A DNA stretch of 54,343 nucleotides from Oscillospiraceae bacterium (GCA_031268095.1 JAIRXU010000050.1:1-54343); one strand, 5' to 3'; shown: positions 34,987 through 43,929, counted from the first letter of the stretch. The notes: generated by a model from the letters alone, not told the origin. Made by a program: numbers and translations.

Positions 34987-36243
34987 ATGGGTCAGTTTAT
35001 CATCCAGGGAGGGCAGCGGCTGCAGGGAGAAGTCACGGTTCAGGGCGCAAAGAACAGCGCGCTGCCGATTTTGGCGGCGACGGCGGCTGTCCGGGGCACC
35101 TGCGTCATACATAATTGTCCCCGTCTGACCGACGTTGACGCTACACTGGATATTCTCCGATGTCTTCATTGCGACGCCAGGCGGGAAGGAGAGACCATTA
35201 CCATCAATACGGCGGGTATCTGCGGCGGCGCGATTCCCGACAGCCTGATGCGCGAAATGCGCTCGTCTATTATTTTTCTCGGTCCGCTGCTGTCCGCTCT
35301 GGGGCGCGCGGAAATGAGCTCCCCCGGCGGCTGCGAAATCGGGCAGCGCCCCATTGATTTGCATATCGCGGCCATGAGGGCCATGGGCGTACAGATTCAG
35401 GAGGACGGGGGGCGTCTGCACTGTCACGCGCCGGAGGGTCTGCGCGGCGCGCGGATCGCCCTGTCGTTTCCCAGCGTCGGCGCGACAGAAAATATCATGA
35501 TTGCCGCCACAACCGCCAAGGGTTCCACTACCCTGACCAACGCCGCCCGGGAGCCGGAAATCGCGGACCTCGCGGCGTTCCTCAATCGCTGCGGCGCGCG
35601 GATTCACGGCGCGGGCGAAGGCACTGTTCTCATTGAGGGCGTCTCCGCCTTGACCGGCACGGACCATACCGTCATCCCCGACCGCATCGCCGCCGCTACC
35701 TTCCTGACCGCCGCCGCCATTACCCGGGGCGACGTGTTGCTGCGCCGCTGCGTCCCCGAGCACATGGACGCGATGATCGCCTTGCTGGAACAGGGCGGTA
35801 CCCGGGTGCACCGCCAGAAAGACGAACTGCGCCTAACGGCGTACAGCCGGCCCCGCCGTCTGCCCACCGTCCGCACCATGCCGTATCCCGGCTTTCCGAC
35901 GGACGCGCAGGCCGCCGCTATGGTCCTCGCGGCAGTCGCGGACGGCACCAGTCTGATCATCGAAAACATCTTTGAAAACCGACTCAAGCACGTGGCTGAG
36001 TTGGGCCGCATGGGCGCGCATATCCGGGTGGAAGGGCATGTCGCCATCGTGGACGGCGTCGCGCAGCTGACCGGCAGTCAAGTGGACGCCTGCGACTTGC
36101 GGGCAGGCGCGGCGCTGGTGCTGGCGGGCCTAGCCGCCCAGGGAGAAACCACCGTGCGGCACATTCGTCACGTAGACCGCGGCTGTCAGCACTTTGAGGC
36201 CGATCTGGCTGCTCTGGGCGCTAAGATTCGGCGGGAAGCGTGA
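34987..36243 (+). CDS. murA: UDP-N-acetylglucosamine 1-carboxyvinyltransferase
   Basis: 418 residues, EPSP synthase fold. GAKNSALPILAATAA (PEP and sugar binding), RSSIIFLGPLLSALGRAEMS and SPGGCEIGQRPIDLHI with the catalytic cysteine at residue 116, so fosfomycin sensitivity is expected. Later FPSVGATENIMIAATTAKG, TVIPDRIAAATFLTAAAI, PYPGFPTDAQA and FENRLKHVAELGRMGA. It performs the first committed step of peptidoglycan precursor synthesis. GGAAGGAAG lies upstream of the ATG. It occupies the slot where murC or murB often sits in other dcw clusters. Confidence 0.95.
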   Translation: MGQFIIQGGQRLQGEVTVQGAKNSALPILAATAAVRGTCVIHNCPRLTDVDATLDILRCLHCDARREGETITINTAGICGGAIPDSLMREMRSSIIFLGPLLSALGRAEMSSPGGCEIGQRPIDLHIAAMRAMGVQIQEDGGRLHCHAPEGLRGARIALSFPSVGATENIMIAATTAKGSTTLTNAAREPEIADLAAFLNRCGARIHGAGEGTVLIEGVSALTGTDHTVIPDRIAAATFLTAAAITRGDVLLRRCVPEHMDAMIALLEQGGTRVHRQKDELRLTAYSRPRRLPTVRTMPYPGFPTDAQAAAMVLAAVADGTSLIIENIFENRLKHVAELGRMGAHIRVEGHVAIVDGVAQLTGSQVDACDLRAGAALVLAGLAAQGETTVRHIRHVDRGCQHFEADLAALGAKIRREA

Positions 36244-36288
36244 CGCTGCCCGGCTTGAAAATTGATCCTCCAAGAAAGGGCACCCCAT

Positions 36289-37209
36289 ATGACAACAGAG
36301 CAGTCGCGCCCGCCCGCGCGGGCCCGGACCCCTTTTCCGCAGAGTCCGCGCAGCCGGAGACCCTTCCTGGCCTGTCTGGCGTTGGCCGCCGCCGGTATCC
36401 TGGCGGCCTTGTCCCTGACCATTTGGTTCCCGGTCAGGCACTGCGTTATTACCGGAACCAAACGCTACAGCGCCGCCGACTGCGAAGCCGCCCTGGGGCT
36501 TCCGGCGGAGCGATGGAACGTCTTCACCTGCCGCCGGGCCGTGCTGGACAAGCGTCTGCGTCAGACTCTGCCCTATCTCAAATCGGTGGAAATCCGCCGG
36601 TCTCCGCCGGGGACGCTCCGGCTGACGGTCCGGGAAGCAGTCCCGGCCATGATCGTCCGGCAGGACAAGCTGCTGTGGCTGCTGGACGAGGACCTGAAGC
36701 TGCTGGAACAGCGGCCCGACACCTCTGACCCAACAGAGGAACCCGAAATTCCTGAAAATCCTGCCGCGCCGGAAGAGTCGGAGCCGGCGCCGGACAACCC
36801 GGAAATCCCCGCGGCGGAAGACCCCCTGGGCGGCCTGTTGCTGGTCACAGGCTCCGCCTTGGTTCATCCCGCCGCAGGGCATACAGCTCAGTTCCGGAAT
36901 TCCGCCGGGGCTGCTGTGCTGCCGACGCTGGTGCGGGCGCTGCGGGACAGCCCCCTGGCCGGGGAGGTCACCGGCGCGGCCGTCGGGACACTGGCGGAAG
37001 AAACAGACTTGCTCTATCAGAACCGCATCCGGATCCACTTCGGCCCTTCCCCCGCCGAAACAAAAAAGAGCGAGTCTGAGGTTTTCGCCTACAAACTGGC
37101 GCTGGCGGCAAAAGCTCTGGAGGATGTGGATCAAAAGAACCCCTTACAGCGGGGGGTGCTGGACCTGAGCACCTACGGCAAGGCTTATTTTTATCCGGAC
37201 TGGCACTGA
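36289..37209 (+). CDS. ftsQ: Cell division protein FtsQ/DivIB
   Basis: 306 residues. A Pro/Arg-rich cytoplasmic N-terminus, one membrane helix (ACLALAAAGILAALSLTIWF, about residues 26-45), a POTRA domain (VRHCVITGTKRYSAADCEAA, LPYLKSVEIRRSPPGTLRLT) and an FtsQ beta domain. Between them is an acidic, proline-rich insert (PTEEPEIPENPAAPEE and onward, about residues 143-175) absent from compact homologues. FtsQ with FtsL and DivIC activates septal synthesis. The ATG at 36289 follows AAGAAAGGG; an in-frame ATG at 36262 has a poorer site. Confidence 0.85.
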   Translation: MTTEQSRPPARARTPFPQSPRSRRPFLACLALAAAGILAALSLTIWFPVRHCVITGTKRYSAADCEAALGLPAERWNVFTCRRAVLDKRLRQTLPYLKSVEIRRSPPGTLRLTVREAVPAMIVRQDKLLWLLDEDLKLLEQRPDTSDPTEEPEIPENPAAPEESEPAPDNPEIPAAEDPLGGLLLVTGSALVHPAAGHTAQFRNSAGAAVLPTLVRALRDSPLAGEVTGAAVGTLAEETDLLYQNRIRIHFGPSPAETKKSESEVFAYKLALAAKALEDVDQKNPLQRGVLDLSTYGKAYFYPDWH

Positions 37210-37268
37210 CGGGAGACAAGTCGAACGGGAATCCGCAGAAGTTTTTTAGCTTTTCGTGCCATTTCCTC

Positions 37269-37297
37269 TTGTTTTTTTCCTCGGTTCGTGATATGAT
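37269..37297 (+). promoter_or_regulatory. ftsZ promoter
   Basis: TTGTTT (37269-37274), 17-nt spacer, TATGAT (37292-37297), giving ftsZ a leader of about 75 nt. Confidence 0.6.
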
Positions 37298-37380
37298 ACT
37301 ATAAATATGGAGTTCATAAGGGGAGAATCGGCCTTGATGGGGGAAATCCGGGCCGGGTTCCCGGGAGGAGGAAAATTGCC

Positions 37381-38679
37381 TTGGCAGCAATTGAGATGGG
37401 AACAATCGTGGATACCACCACACAAATCAAGGTCATAGGCGTCGGCGGCGGCGGCGGGAACGCCGTCAACCGTATGATGGAAAGCGGGATCCAGGGCGCG
37501 GAATTCATTGCCATCAATACGGACAAGCAGGTCCTGGACTATTCTGTCGCCACCCATAAAGTTCAGATTGGCGAGCGCACTACGCACGGGCAGGGCGCAG
37601 GCGGTGATCCGAAGGTGGGGGCCAAGGCGGCGGAGGAAAGCCGCGAGGCCATTGCCGATATCTTGCGCGGAGCGGATATGATCTTCCTCACCGCGGGCAT
37701 GGGCGGCGGAACCGGTACCGGCGCTGCTCCCGTCGTTGCGGAAATCGCCAAAGAAATGGGGATTCTGACCGTTGGCGTGGTGACCAAACCATTTGAGTTT
37801 GAACTCCGGAAGCGGATGAATCAGGCCATGGAGGGAATTGAGCGGCTGGTCAAGTACGTTGACAGCCTAATCGTCATCCCCAACGAGCGCCTGATTGAAC
37901 TGAGCAGCCAGGACGACCTTTCCTTTGAGCAGGCCTTTGCCCTGGCGGACGAAGTGTTGCTTCAGGGCGTCAAAAACATCTCTGAGCTGATCAAGGTCAA
38001 ATGCTTCATTAACCTCGACTTTGCCGACGTGATGTCCGTGATGCGCAACGCCGGATATGCCCACATGGGCGTCGGCCACTCCAGCGGGGACGGCAAGGCC
38101 GCCGCCGCCGCGGAGCAGGCGATCTCCAGTCCGCTGCTGGAAACCTCCATCGACGGCGCCACCGGCGTGATTGTCAATATCATTTCCTCCAACAACATCG
38201 GCCTGAAAGAAGTCCACCAGGCCATCAGCGTCGTCACCAGAAACGTCGCGGAGGACGCAAACGTCATCTTCGGCTGCGGATTCGACGACACTCTCAATGA
38301 CGAAATCTATATCACCGTCGTGGCAACCGGTTTCACGGGAACCCGGGAGAAGGCTGTTCCTCCCCCGCCTCTCCCGCCGCCGGTCTGGCCGGATCCCGTC
38401 AAAGGCGGCCGGGAAGACCCCCGCCCGCCCCGCCGCAAGGACCCGTTTGACGACTTCGACGGCGCGGAGATTTTCGCGCCCCGCCGCAGCCAGCCAGCCG
38501 GGAACCCAAACCCCGCCGCCCCGCCCCGCCCCGCCAACGCGGAACCTCTGCCCCGGCGGAAGTTCTTCGGCGGCAAGGAAGCGGAGGGTTCCGCCGAAGG
38601 CGGCAACGACCAGGATCCGGAAAGCATCCTGGGAGATATCATGGGAAGGATTGAGCAAACCAAAAACCTCAATCGCTGA
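37381..38679 (+). CDS. ftsZ: Cell division protein FtsZ
   Basis: 432 residues. Tubulin-type GTPase: [39 protein letters not shown] (about residue 107), [16 protein letters not shown], and the catalytic T7 loop [20 protein letters not shown] (about 210). TTG start at 37381, 9 nt after GGGAGGAGG, gives [18 protein letters not shown]. The linker from residue 325 is very Pro/Arg-rich. The C-terminus ends [19 protein letters not shown] and lacks the usual IPxFLR-type peptide that binds FtsA, SepF or ZapD. No ftsA is nearby. It assembles the division ring and closes the dcw cluster. Confidence 0.95.
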   Translation: MAAIEMGTIVDTTTQIKVIGVGGGGGNAVNRMMESGIQGAEFIAINTDKQVLDYSVATHKVQIGERTTHGQGAGGDPKVGAKAAEESREAIADILRGADMIFLTAGMGGGTGTGAAPVVAEIAKEMGILTVGVVTKPFEFELRKRMNQAMEGIERLVKYVDSLIVIPNERLIELSSQDDLSFEQAFALADEVLLQGVKNISELIKVKCFINLDFADVMSVMRNAGYAHMGVGHSSGDGKAAAAAEQAISSPLLETSIDGATGVIVNIISSNNIGLKEVHQAISVVTRNVAEDANVIFGCGFDDTLNDEIYITVVATGFTGTREKAVPPPPLPPPVWPDPVKGGREDPRPPRRKDPFDDFDGAEIFAPRRSQPAGNPNPAAPPRPANAEPLPRRKFFGGKEAEGSAEGGNDQDPESILGDIMGRIEQTKNLNR

Positions 38680-38694
38680 CGACCGCTGCCTTGC

Positions 38695-38733
38695 CCGGCG
38701 AGCCAAAGGAACCGTCCTTTGCTCGCCGGTTTT
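38695..38733 (+). terminator. Strong terminator ending the dcw cluster
   Basis: CCGGCGAGC-C-AAAGGA pairs with TCCTTTGCTCGCCGG (15 bp, one bulged C, ACCG loop), followed by TTTTCGCC. Confidence 0.85.
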
Positions 38734-38802
38734 CGCCTTTGATTTTTCGCGCTGCGCACCAAAATACGTCCGCCGCGGCCCGCGGCTAGACGGAGGATTG
38801 CC

Positions 38803-41376
38803 ATGCATCTGCTGGTCCTCGACGGCAACAGCATTTTTAACCGCGCGTTCTACGGCGTCAAATTGCTCTCCACCAAGGATGGCCGCTACACCAACGCTCT
38901 CGTTGGCTTTTTGAATATTTATCTGCGTCTGCGGGAGGAATGCGCCCCGGACGCGGTCGCCGTGGCGTTTGACGTCAAGGCCCCCACCTTCCGCCACCAG
39001 CTTTATGCCGGTTACAAGGCCCAGCGCAAAGGCATGCCTCCGGAATTGGCCGAGCAGTTGCCGGTGCTCAAGGAATTGCTCACCGCGATGGGTCTGCGGT
39101 TGCTGGAGGCGCCCGGCTGGGAGGCCGATGATATCCTGGGTACTCTGGCGGGCGTTGCCCGCGGGGAAGATCGCTGCACCTTGGCCACCGGGGACCGGGA
39201 CGCACTGCAACTGATCAGCGACCGCGTCAGCGTCCTGCTGGCCTCGACCCGGGCGGACCGCCCGGAGACCACCCGCTGCACACCCGACTGGGTCCGGGAG
39301 GCGTATGGCGTGGAACCTGCGCAGCTGATCGAAATCAAAGCCCTGATGGGGGATGCTTCGGACAACATCCCGGGCGTGGCTGGTGTCGGGCAGAAGACGG
39401 CCCAGGCGCTGATCCAGCAGTTTGGCAGCGTTCAGGGCGTATATGACGTGCTGGACGACCCGGCGGCGGCGTTCAAGCCCGCGCTGCGCGGAAAGCTTGC
39501 GCAGGGACGGGACGACGCCTTCCTCAGCCGGACGCTGGGAACCATCCGCACCGACGCGCCGGTGCCCCTTGATCCGGCCTATTATGTTCCCGCGCCGCCG
39601 GATGCCGCCAAAGTGGCGGCGCTGCTGGCGGAACTGGAGATGTTCAAGCTGCTGGAGCGGCTGCGTCTTCAGGCGGCCCCCCGCCCCGCAGCAGAACCGG
39701 CGGCGGCCGCTGTGCCTTCCCGGGAGGAAACCGATCCGGAGGCCCTGCTGGCCCGCTTGCGGACCCGGGGAAAGGCGGACTTCCTGCCGGTTCTTGACGG
39801 AACGGTGCTGGAAGAACTGCGCTTCTGCGAACCGGAACAGGTCACACGCTTTGGCTGCGGGGACCTGGCGTTCCCGGGATTTTGCCGGGCACTGCTGGGA
39901 GACGAAACCATCGCTAAGCGGACGACTGACGCGAAAGCCATCCACCAATACGCCATACGCAATGAATTCCCTATCCGCGGACTGGACTTGGACACCTCTC
40001 TGGCGGGATACCTGCTCAACCCCAACGCTCCTGCCTACGATCCGCTGCGCCTGGCCCAGGAATACGGCGTCTCCCTGCCATCCGGCCCGGACGCGGCCGC
40101 CGTCATTCTGCCGCCGCTCTGCGACGCGCTGGAAGGCCTGCTGCGGGAAGGCGGACAGTGGGAATTGCTGCAAGACGTCGAACTGCCGCTGGCCCGGGTG
40201 CTGGCTTCCATGGAGCTCTGGGGCGTGGCAGTGGACGCGGAAGGGCTTGCCGCCTTCGGGGAGATTCTGAAGGCCCGGATCGGAGAGATCTCGGCGGACA
40301 TTTTTTCGCTGGCCGGCGGGGAATTCAATCTCAATTCTCCGAAACAGCTGGCGGACGTCCTCTTCGGAAAACTGGGGCTGCATCCGCCGAAGAAAACCAA
40401 GTCCGGCTTCTCCACCGCCGCCGAGGTTTTGGAGTCCCTCAGCGAGGACCATCCTGTCGTTGCCCTGGTTCTGGAATACCGGGCGCTGGCGAAGCTGAAG
40501 TCCACTTACTGCGACGGGCTGGGGAAGGTGATCGGCCCTGACGGCCGCGTTCGCTCCACCCTCAACCAGACCGAAACCCGCACCGGGCGCATCTCTTCTT
40601 CCGAACCAAACCTGCAAAATATTCCCGTCCGTTCCCCCCTGGGCCGGGAACTGCGGCGCTTTTTCCGGGCCCGAAGCGGCTGGCTGCTGGTAGACGCCGA
40701 CTACTCCCAGATTGAACTGCGCGTACTGGCCCACATGGCTGGGGAGGAACGGATGTGCGCGGCTTTCCGCGCGGGGACGGATATTCACGCCGCCACCGCC
40801 GCCGAAGTCTTCGATGTCCCCGCGGACTTCGTCACGCCGCTGCTGCGGACGCGGGCCAAGGCGGTCAATTTCGGAATCATCTACGGCATCGGGGCCTTTT
40901 CCCTCGCCAAAGATTTGGGCGTTCCGCGCCGCCAAGCGGATGCTTATATCCAAAGCTACCTGGATAATTACCCTCGTATCCGGGCGTATCGGGACGGGGT
41001 GGTCCGGCAGGCGAAGGAGGACGGCTATGTTCAGACCCTCTTCGGCCGCCGCCGTTACCTGCCCGAGCTGCGCGCCTCGAACGCGGCCCAGCGGGCCTTT
41101 GGCGAGCGGGTGGCGATGAATATGCCCATGCAGGGGACCGCCGCCGATATCATCAAAATTGCCATGATTCGGGTGAGCGAGCGCCTGGAGCGGGAAGGAA
41201 TGTGTGCCCGCCTGATTTTGCAGGTGCATGACGAGCTGATCGTCGAGGCCCCGCAAGAGGAAGCAGACCGGGCGGCCGCCCTGCTCCGGGAGGAAATGGA
41301 GGCCGTGGCGGACCTGGATGTGCCGCTGGTAGCCGACGTACACATCGGCCCGGACTGGTTCAGCGCGAAAAATTGA
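38803..41376 (+). CDS. polA: DNA polymerase I
   Basis: 857 residues. Domain 1 (1-290): 5'-3' FEN nuclease with LLVLDGNSIFNRAF, WEADDILGTLA, TGDRDALQL, MGDASDNIPGVAGVGQKTA. Domain 2 (about 300-460): 3'-5' exonuclease-like fold whose DxE and later acidic metal ligands are not recognisable (LPVLDGTVLEEL, then LDTSLAGYLLNP), so proofreading is probably absent, as in many Firmicute enzymes. Domain 3: family A polymerase with motif A DYSQIELRVLAHMAGEERM, motif B RAKAVNFGIIYGIG and motif C LQVHDELIVEAP. Acts in Okazaki-fragment maturation and repair. CGGAGGA precedes the ATG. Confidence 0.96.
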   Translation: MHLLVLDGNSIFNRAFYGVKLLSTKDGRYTNALVGFLNIYLRLREECAPDAVAVAFDVKAPTFRHQLYAGYKAQRKGMPPELAEQLPVLKELLTAMGLRLLEAPGWEADDILGTLAGVARGEDRCTLATGDRDALQLISDRVSVLLASTRADRPETTRCTPDWVREAYGVEPAQLIEIKALMGDASDNIPGVAGVGQKTAQALIQQFGSVQGVYDVLDDPAAAFKPALRGKLAQGRDDAFLSRTLGTIRTDAPVPLDPAYYVPAPPDAAKVAALLAELEMFKLLERLRLQAAPRPAAEPAAAAVPSREETDPEALLARLRTRGKADFLPVLDGTVLEELRFCEPEQVTRFGCGDLAFPGFCRALLGDETIAKRTTDAKAIHQYAIRNEFPIRGLDLDTSLAGYLLNPNAPAYDPLRLAQEYGVSLPSGPDAAAVILPPLCDALEGLLREGGQWELLQDVELPLARVLASMELWGVAVDAEGLAAFGEILKARIGEISADIFSLAGGEFNLNSPKQLADVLFGKLGLHPPKKTKSGFSTAAEVLESLSEDHPVVALVLEYRALAKLKSTYCDGLGKVIGPDGRVRSTLNQTETRTGRISSSEPNLQNIPVRSPLGRELRRFFRARSGWLLVDADYSQIELRVLAHMAGEERMCAAFRAGTDIHAATAAEVFDVPADFVTPLLRTRAKAVNFGIIYGIGAFSLAKDLGVPRRQADAYIQSYLDNYPRIRAYRDGVVRQAKEDGYVQTLFGRRRYLPELRASNAAQRAFGERVAMNMPMQGTAADIIKIAMIRVSERLEREGMCARLILQVHDELIVEAPQEEADRAAALLREEMEAVADLDVPLVADVHIGPDWFSAKN

Positions 41377-41426
41377 GTCATTTGCGCTGAAATTCGCCGT
41401 AATTCGTAATTTTTTGCCGCAATCTC

Positions 41427-41456
41427 TTGACAAAACCCATCTTTCCATGACATAAT
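41427..41456 (+). promoter_or_regulatory. Promoter of the rsmD-coaD operon
   Basis: TTGACA (41427-41432), 18-nt spacer, CATAAT (41451-41456), only about 20 nt before the ATG, so the leader is very short. Confidence 0.65.
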
Positions 41457-41476
41457 AAATAGGGAGGGGCCATTTC

Positions 41477-42055
41477 ATGCGGATTATCACCGGATCGGCG
41501 CGGGGCGCCGCACTGTTCACTGTCCCCGGGCCCGACGTGGTCCGCCCCACCACCCAGCGGGTGAAAGAAGCCATGTTCAGCGCCGTTCAGTTCGAGATTG
41601 CGGGCCGCCGCGCACTGGACGCTTTCGCGGGCAGCGGACAGCTGGGCATAGAAGCCCTCAGCCGGGGAGCAGCTTCCTGCGTCTTTTTGGACAGGGATCC
41701 GGCGGCCCTAGAGGCTGTGCGTAAAAACCTTGAGAAAACCCGCTTGGCCGGGTGCGCCAAAGTTCGCCAGGCCGACGCGCTGGCTTTCTTGCGGGATTCC
41801 TCCCGCCAGAACCGGGATTCTTTTGGCTTGATTTTTCTCGACCCGCCCTATGGCTCAGATCTGCTGAAGCAGACGCTGCCCCTGGCCTCCGCCTGCCTGA
41901 CGCCCGGCGGACTTCTGCTCTGTGAAGCTCCGGCCCAAGCGGCACTCCCGGAAACGATTGGGGACGTTGCCCTGCGCCGGGCCTACAGACACGGCAAGAC
42001 TTGCGTCTTTGTCTTCCAGCGGGCGGAAGCGGACGGAAACGGAGAACACGCATGA
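41477..42055 (+). CDS. rsmD: 16S rRNA (guanine966-N2)-methyltransferase RsmD
   Basis: 192 residues. RIITGSARGAALFTVPG, RPTTQRVKEAMFSAVQ, SAM motif LDAFAGSGQLGIEALSRGA and catalytic FLDPPYGS, all typical of RsmD. It methylates G966 in the 30S head. GGGAGGGG precedes the ATG. The stop overlaps the coaD start by 4 nt, a common rsmD-coaD arrangement. Confidence 0.93.
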   Translation: MRIITGSARGAALFTVPGPDVVRPTTQRVKEAMFSAVQFEIAGRRALDAFAGSGQLGIEALSRGAASCVFLDRDPAALEAVRKNLEKTRLAGCAKVRQADALAFLRDSSRQNRDSFGLIFLDPPYGSDLLKQTLPLASACLTPGGLLLCEAPAQAALPETIGDVALRRAYRHGKTCVFVFQRAEADGNGEHA

Positions 42056-42555
42056 GAATTGCTATTTGCCCGGGCAGCTTTGATCCGATCACCAACGGCC
42101 ATCTGGAGGTCATCCGCCGGGCGGCGGGACTGTTCGACGAAGTGATCGTCGTGGTCGCCGTCAACGCGGAAAAGCGCTGCCTATTTTCCGCGGCGGAACG
42201 GATGGATTTCATCCGCCGCTGCACCAAGGCCATCCCTAACGTCAGCGTGGACGTCACCGACGGGCTGATTGCTCACTACGCCCAACGCGTGGGGGCGGCG
42301 GCGATTGTCAAGGGGCTGCGGGCACTCTCGGACTTCGACGCGGAATTCCAGCAGGCCCTGACCAACCGCCAGCTCAACGCCGCGGCGGAAACGGTCTTTC
42401 TCGCCGCCGGAAGCGACAGCATGTATTTATCCTCCAGCATGGTAAAGCAGGTTTGTGTGCTGGGTGGCGATGTCGGCAGTTTCGTCCCCCCGGAGGTCCT
42501 GTCGGATATCGTCGGCCGGATTCTGCGGACGCGGGACAAACCGCCGCACTCATAA
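42052..42555 (+). CDS. coaD: Phosphopantetheine adenylyltransferase
   Basis: 167 residues, normal length. Nucleotidyltransferase T/HxGH motif in CPGSFDPITNGHLEVIRRA, then VAVNAEKRCLFSAAERMDFI, IVKGLRALSDFDAEFQQA and the C-terminal LSSSMVKQV (SSSxVK nucleotide-binding loop). It makes dephospho-CoA from 4'-phosphopantetheine and ATP. ATG at 42052 overlaps rsmD. The coiled-coil gene follows 44 nt later. Confidence 0.95.
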   Translation: MRIAICPGSFDPITNGHLEVIRRAAGLFDEVIVVVAVNAEKRCLFSAAERMDFIRRCTKAIPNVSVDVTDGLIAHYAQRVGAAAIVKGLRALSDFDAEFQQALTNRQLNAAAETVFLAAGSDSMYLSSSMVKQVCVLGGDVGSFVPPEVLSDIVGRILRTRDKPPHS

Positions 42556-42599
42556 AATATCTTCTTGCGCGACAAAATAACGGAAAAGGTGGGAACAGC

Positions 42600-43319
42600 G
42601 TGAACGAGAATTTGGATGATCTCTTGCTGCAAATGGAAGAAATGCTGGAGGCGGGCCGCTCGACGCTGGGCGGCAAGCGCTCGGTTGACGCGCGCATGAT
42701 GCAGGACCTCATTGAGTCCGTCCGCGCGTCCATGCCGGTAGAAATTGAAAAAGCGCGGGACATTGTGCGGGACCGCAGCGATATCATCAAGACCGCGCAG
42801 GCGGAAGCCGACGCCCGCAAGGCGGAGGCGGAGGCCTACTTTGCCAAACTGGAAGCCAGCACTGACCAGAAAATCCAAGATGTTATGGCCCGCGCCAAAG
42901 AAATGGTGCAGCAGAACCGCGCGCACGCAGATCAGATTGTTAAAGACGCGCAGAAGGAAGCATCGCGGCTGGTGGAAGAGCATTCCGTCACCCTGGCGGC
43001 CCGGGAGCAAGCGGAACAGATGCTACGCCAGGCCCGGGAAGCGGCGGAAAAAATCGAGGCTGCCTCCCGCCAGCGAGCCGAAAAAATGTCCGCCGACGCG
43101 CAGGCTTTCGCCGCCGAAACCCGCCGCCGGGCTGAGCAGTGGTCCTCCCAGCTGCGGGGCAACGCCGCCGACTTTGTGGAAGACATCATCACCGAGGCGG
43201 AGCATATCCTGATGGGCAGTCTTCAGGAAATCAAGTCCACCAAGCAAAAATTCCATGCCAATATCGTCAAACCGAAGGCTCCGCCTCCCCAGGATCCCCC
43301 GCCGCCGGATTTTTCGTAA
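42600..43319 (+). CDS. Coiled-coil protein, DivIVA/ATPase-subunit-like
   Basis: 239 residues from GTG at 42600 (AAGGTGGG upstream). It begins NENLDDLLLQMEEMLEAGRS. From about residue 60 to 185 it is a continuous Ala/Glu/Lys/Arg-rich heptad coiled coil (ADARKAEAEAYFAKLEAS, AREAAEKIEAASRQRAEKMS). The tail is proline-rich (KPKAPPPQDPPPPDFS). No membrane segment or signal. Proteins of this type are often named ATPase or V-ATPase subunit H-like purely from the coiled coil and often lie next to coaD in clostridia. Function unknown; a scaffold linked to division or envelope is a guess. Confidence 0.7.
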   Translation: MNENLDDLLLQMEEMLEAGRSTLGGKRSVDARMMQDLIESVRASMPVEIEKARDIVRDRSDIIKTAQAEADARKAEAEAYFAKLEASTDQKIQDVMARAKEMVQQNRAHADQIVKDAQKEASRLVEEHSVTLAAREQAEQMLRQAREAAEKIEAASRQRAEKMSADAQAFAAETRRRAEQWSSQLRGNAADFVEDIITEAEHILMGSLQEIKSTKQKFHANIVKPKAPPPQDPPPPDFS

Positions 43320-43339
43320 TCTTCTGCGCCAAAAAAACA

Positions 43340-43365
43340 CAAAGTCCGCCCAGCCGCGGACTTTG
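43340..43365. terminator. Bidirectional terminator
   Basis: CAAAGTCCGC and GCGGACTTTG form a perfect 10-bp stem with a 6-nt loop. On the minus strand it is followed by TGTTTTTTTGG (strong, for the NUDIX gene), on the plus strand by CTGCGTTTTG (weaker, for the coiled-coil gene). Confidence 0.85.
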
Positions 43366-43437
43366 CTGCGTTTTGAAGTCAGCGTGTCGTTTTGTATTGC
43401 TCTTGTGCAAACGCAACCAAGCCCATTTCACCCGCTT

Positions 43438-43896
43438 TCACTTATATATAATATCCCATGGCTCATCGTCTTTCCACGGGCCAAACGCTTCACTATATTG
43501 ATCCTCCAAAAACATCGGCAGATAATTCTTCGCCATCTGATTTTCGGATGGGGTGTTCCGCAGCTCGTCGATGGTGATCCATGCCTGTTTCCCCTCATCG
43601 CAGTCTGTGATTAGCTCCCCCGCATACTCCGTTGTTTTATATAAAAAAACGATAAAGCGATCGCATGTCTTTTGGTTCATCCAATGAATGGTCCCTCAGA
43701 ATTTAAGGTCGCGGACCTCCAATCCGGTTTCTTCCTTGACCTCACGGACGGCGCAGTCATAAAAGCTCTCGCCATTCTCCACATGACCGCCGGGGAAGGA
43801 CAAGCCCTTCCAGCTTTTCACCCTGTCCTGTACCAGGACCTTGCCGGTGTGCTTGTTCTGGATCATGACCATTGTGGTAAATTCATTCGTTGGCAT
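43438..43896 (-). pseudogene. NUDIX hydrolase interrupted by a single in-frame TGA
   Basis: From the ATG at 43896 (GGAGGG upstream), 66 codons give TTMVMIQNKHTGKVLVQDR, FPGGHVENGESF and REVKEETGLE, an intact NUDIX box. TGA at 43698-43696 then interrupts, after which the same frame continues GTIHWMNQKTCDRFIVFLYK and runs 85 more codons to WDIIYK. Without the TGA the product is about 152 residues, the normal size for a MutT-like 8-oxo-dGTP diphosphatase. From memory, relatives read LKxCGxIHW at this point, so TGA replaces a cysteine codon. It may be a nonsense mutation, a split gene (ATG at 43680 follows GAGGG by about 12 nt) or, less likely, a selenocysteine site. The gene looks less GC-rich than its neighbours. 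Confidence 0.75.
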
Positions 43897-43929
43897 CGGT
43901 CCAATCCCTCCAATTGTATCATAAAGAGT

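Noticed and set aside
39700-40200. Active proofreading exonuclease in DNA polymerase I
   Set aside because: The DxE and other metal-binding acidic motifs are not recognisable in the middle domain.
37867-41574. Antisense open frame of more than 1,200 codons across ftsZ and polA
   Set aside because: It lies opposite two clearly conserved genes, has low-complexity Arg/Gly/Gln/Val composition and no ribosome site. It is a shadow of GC-rich codon usage.
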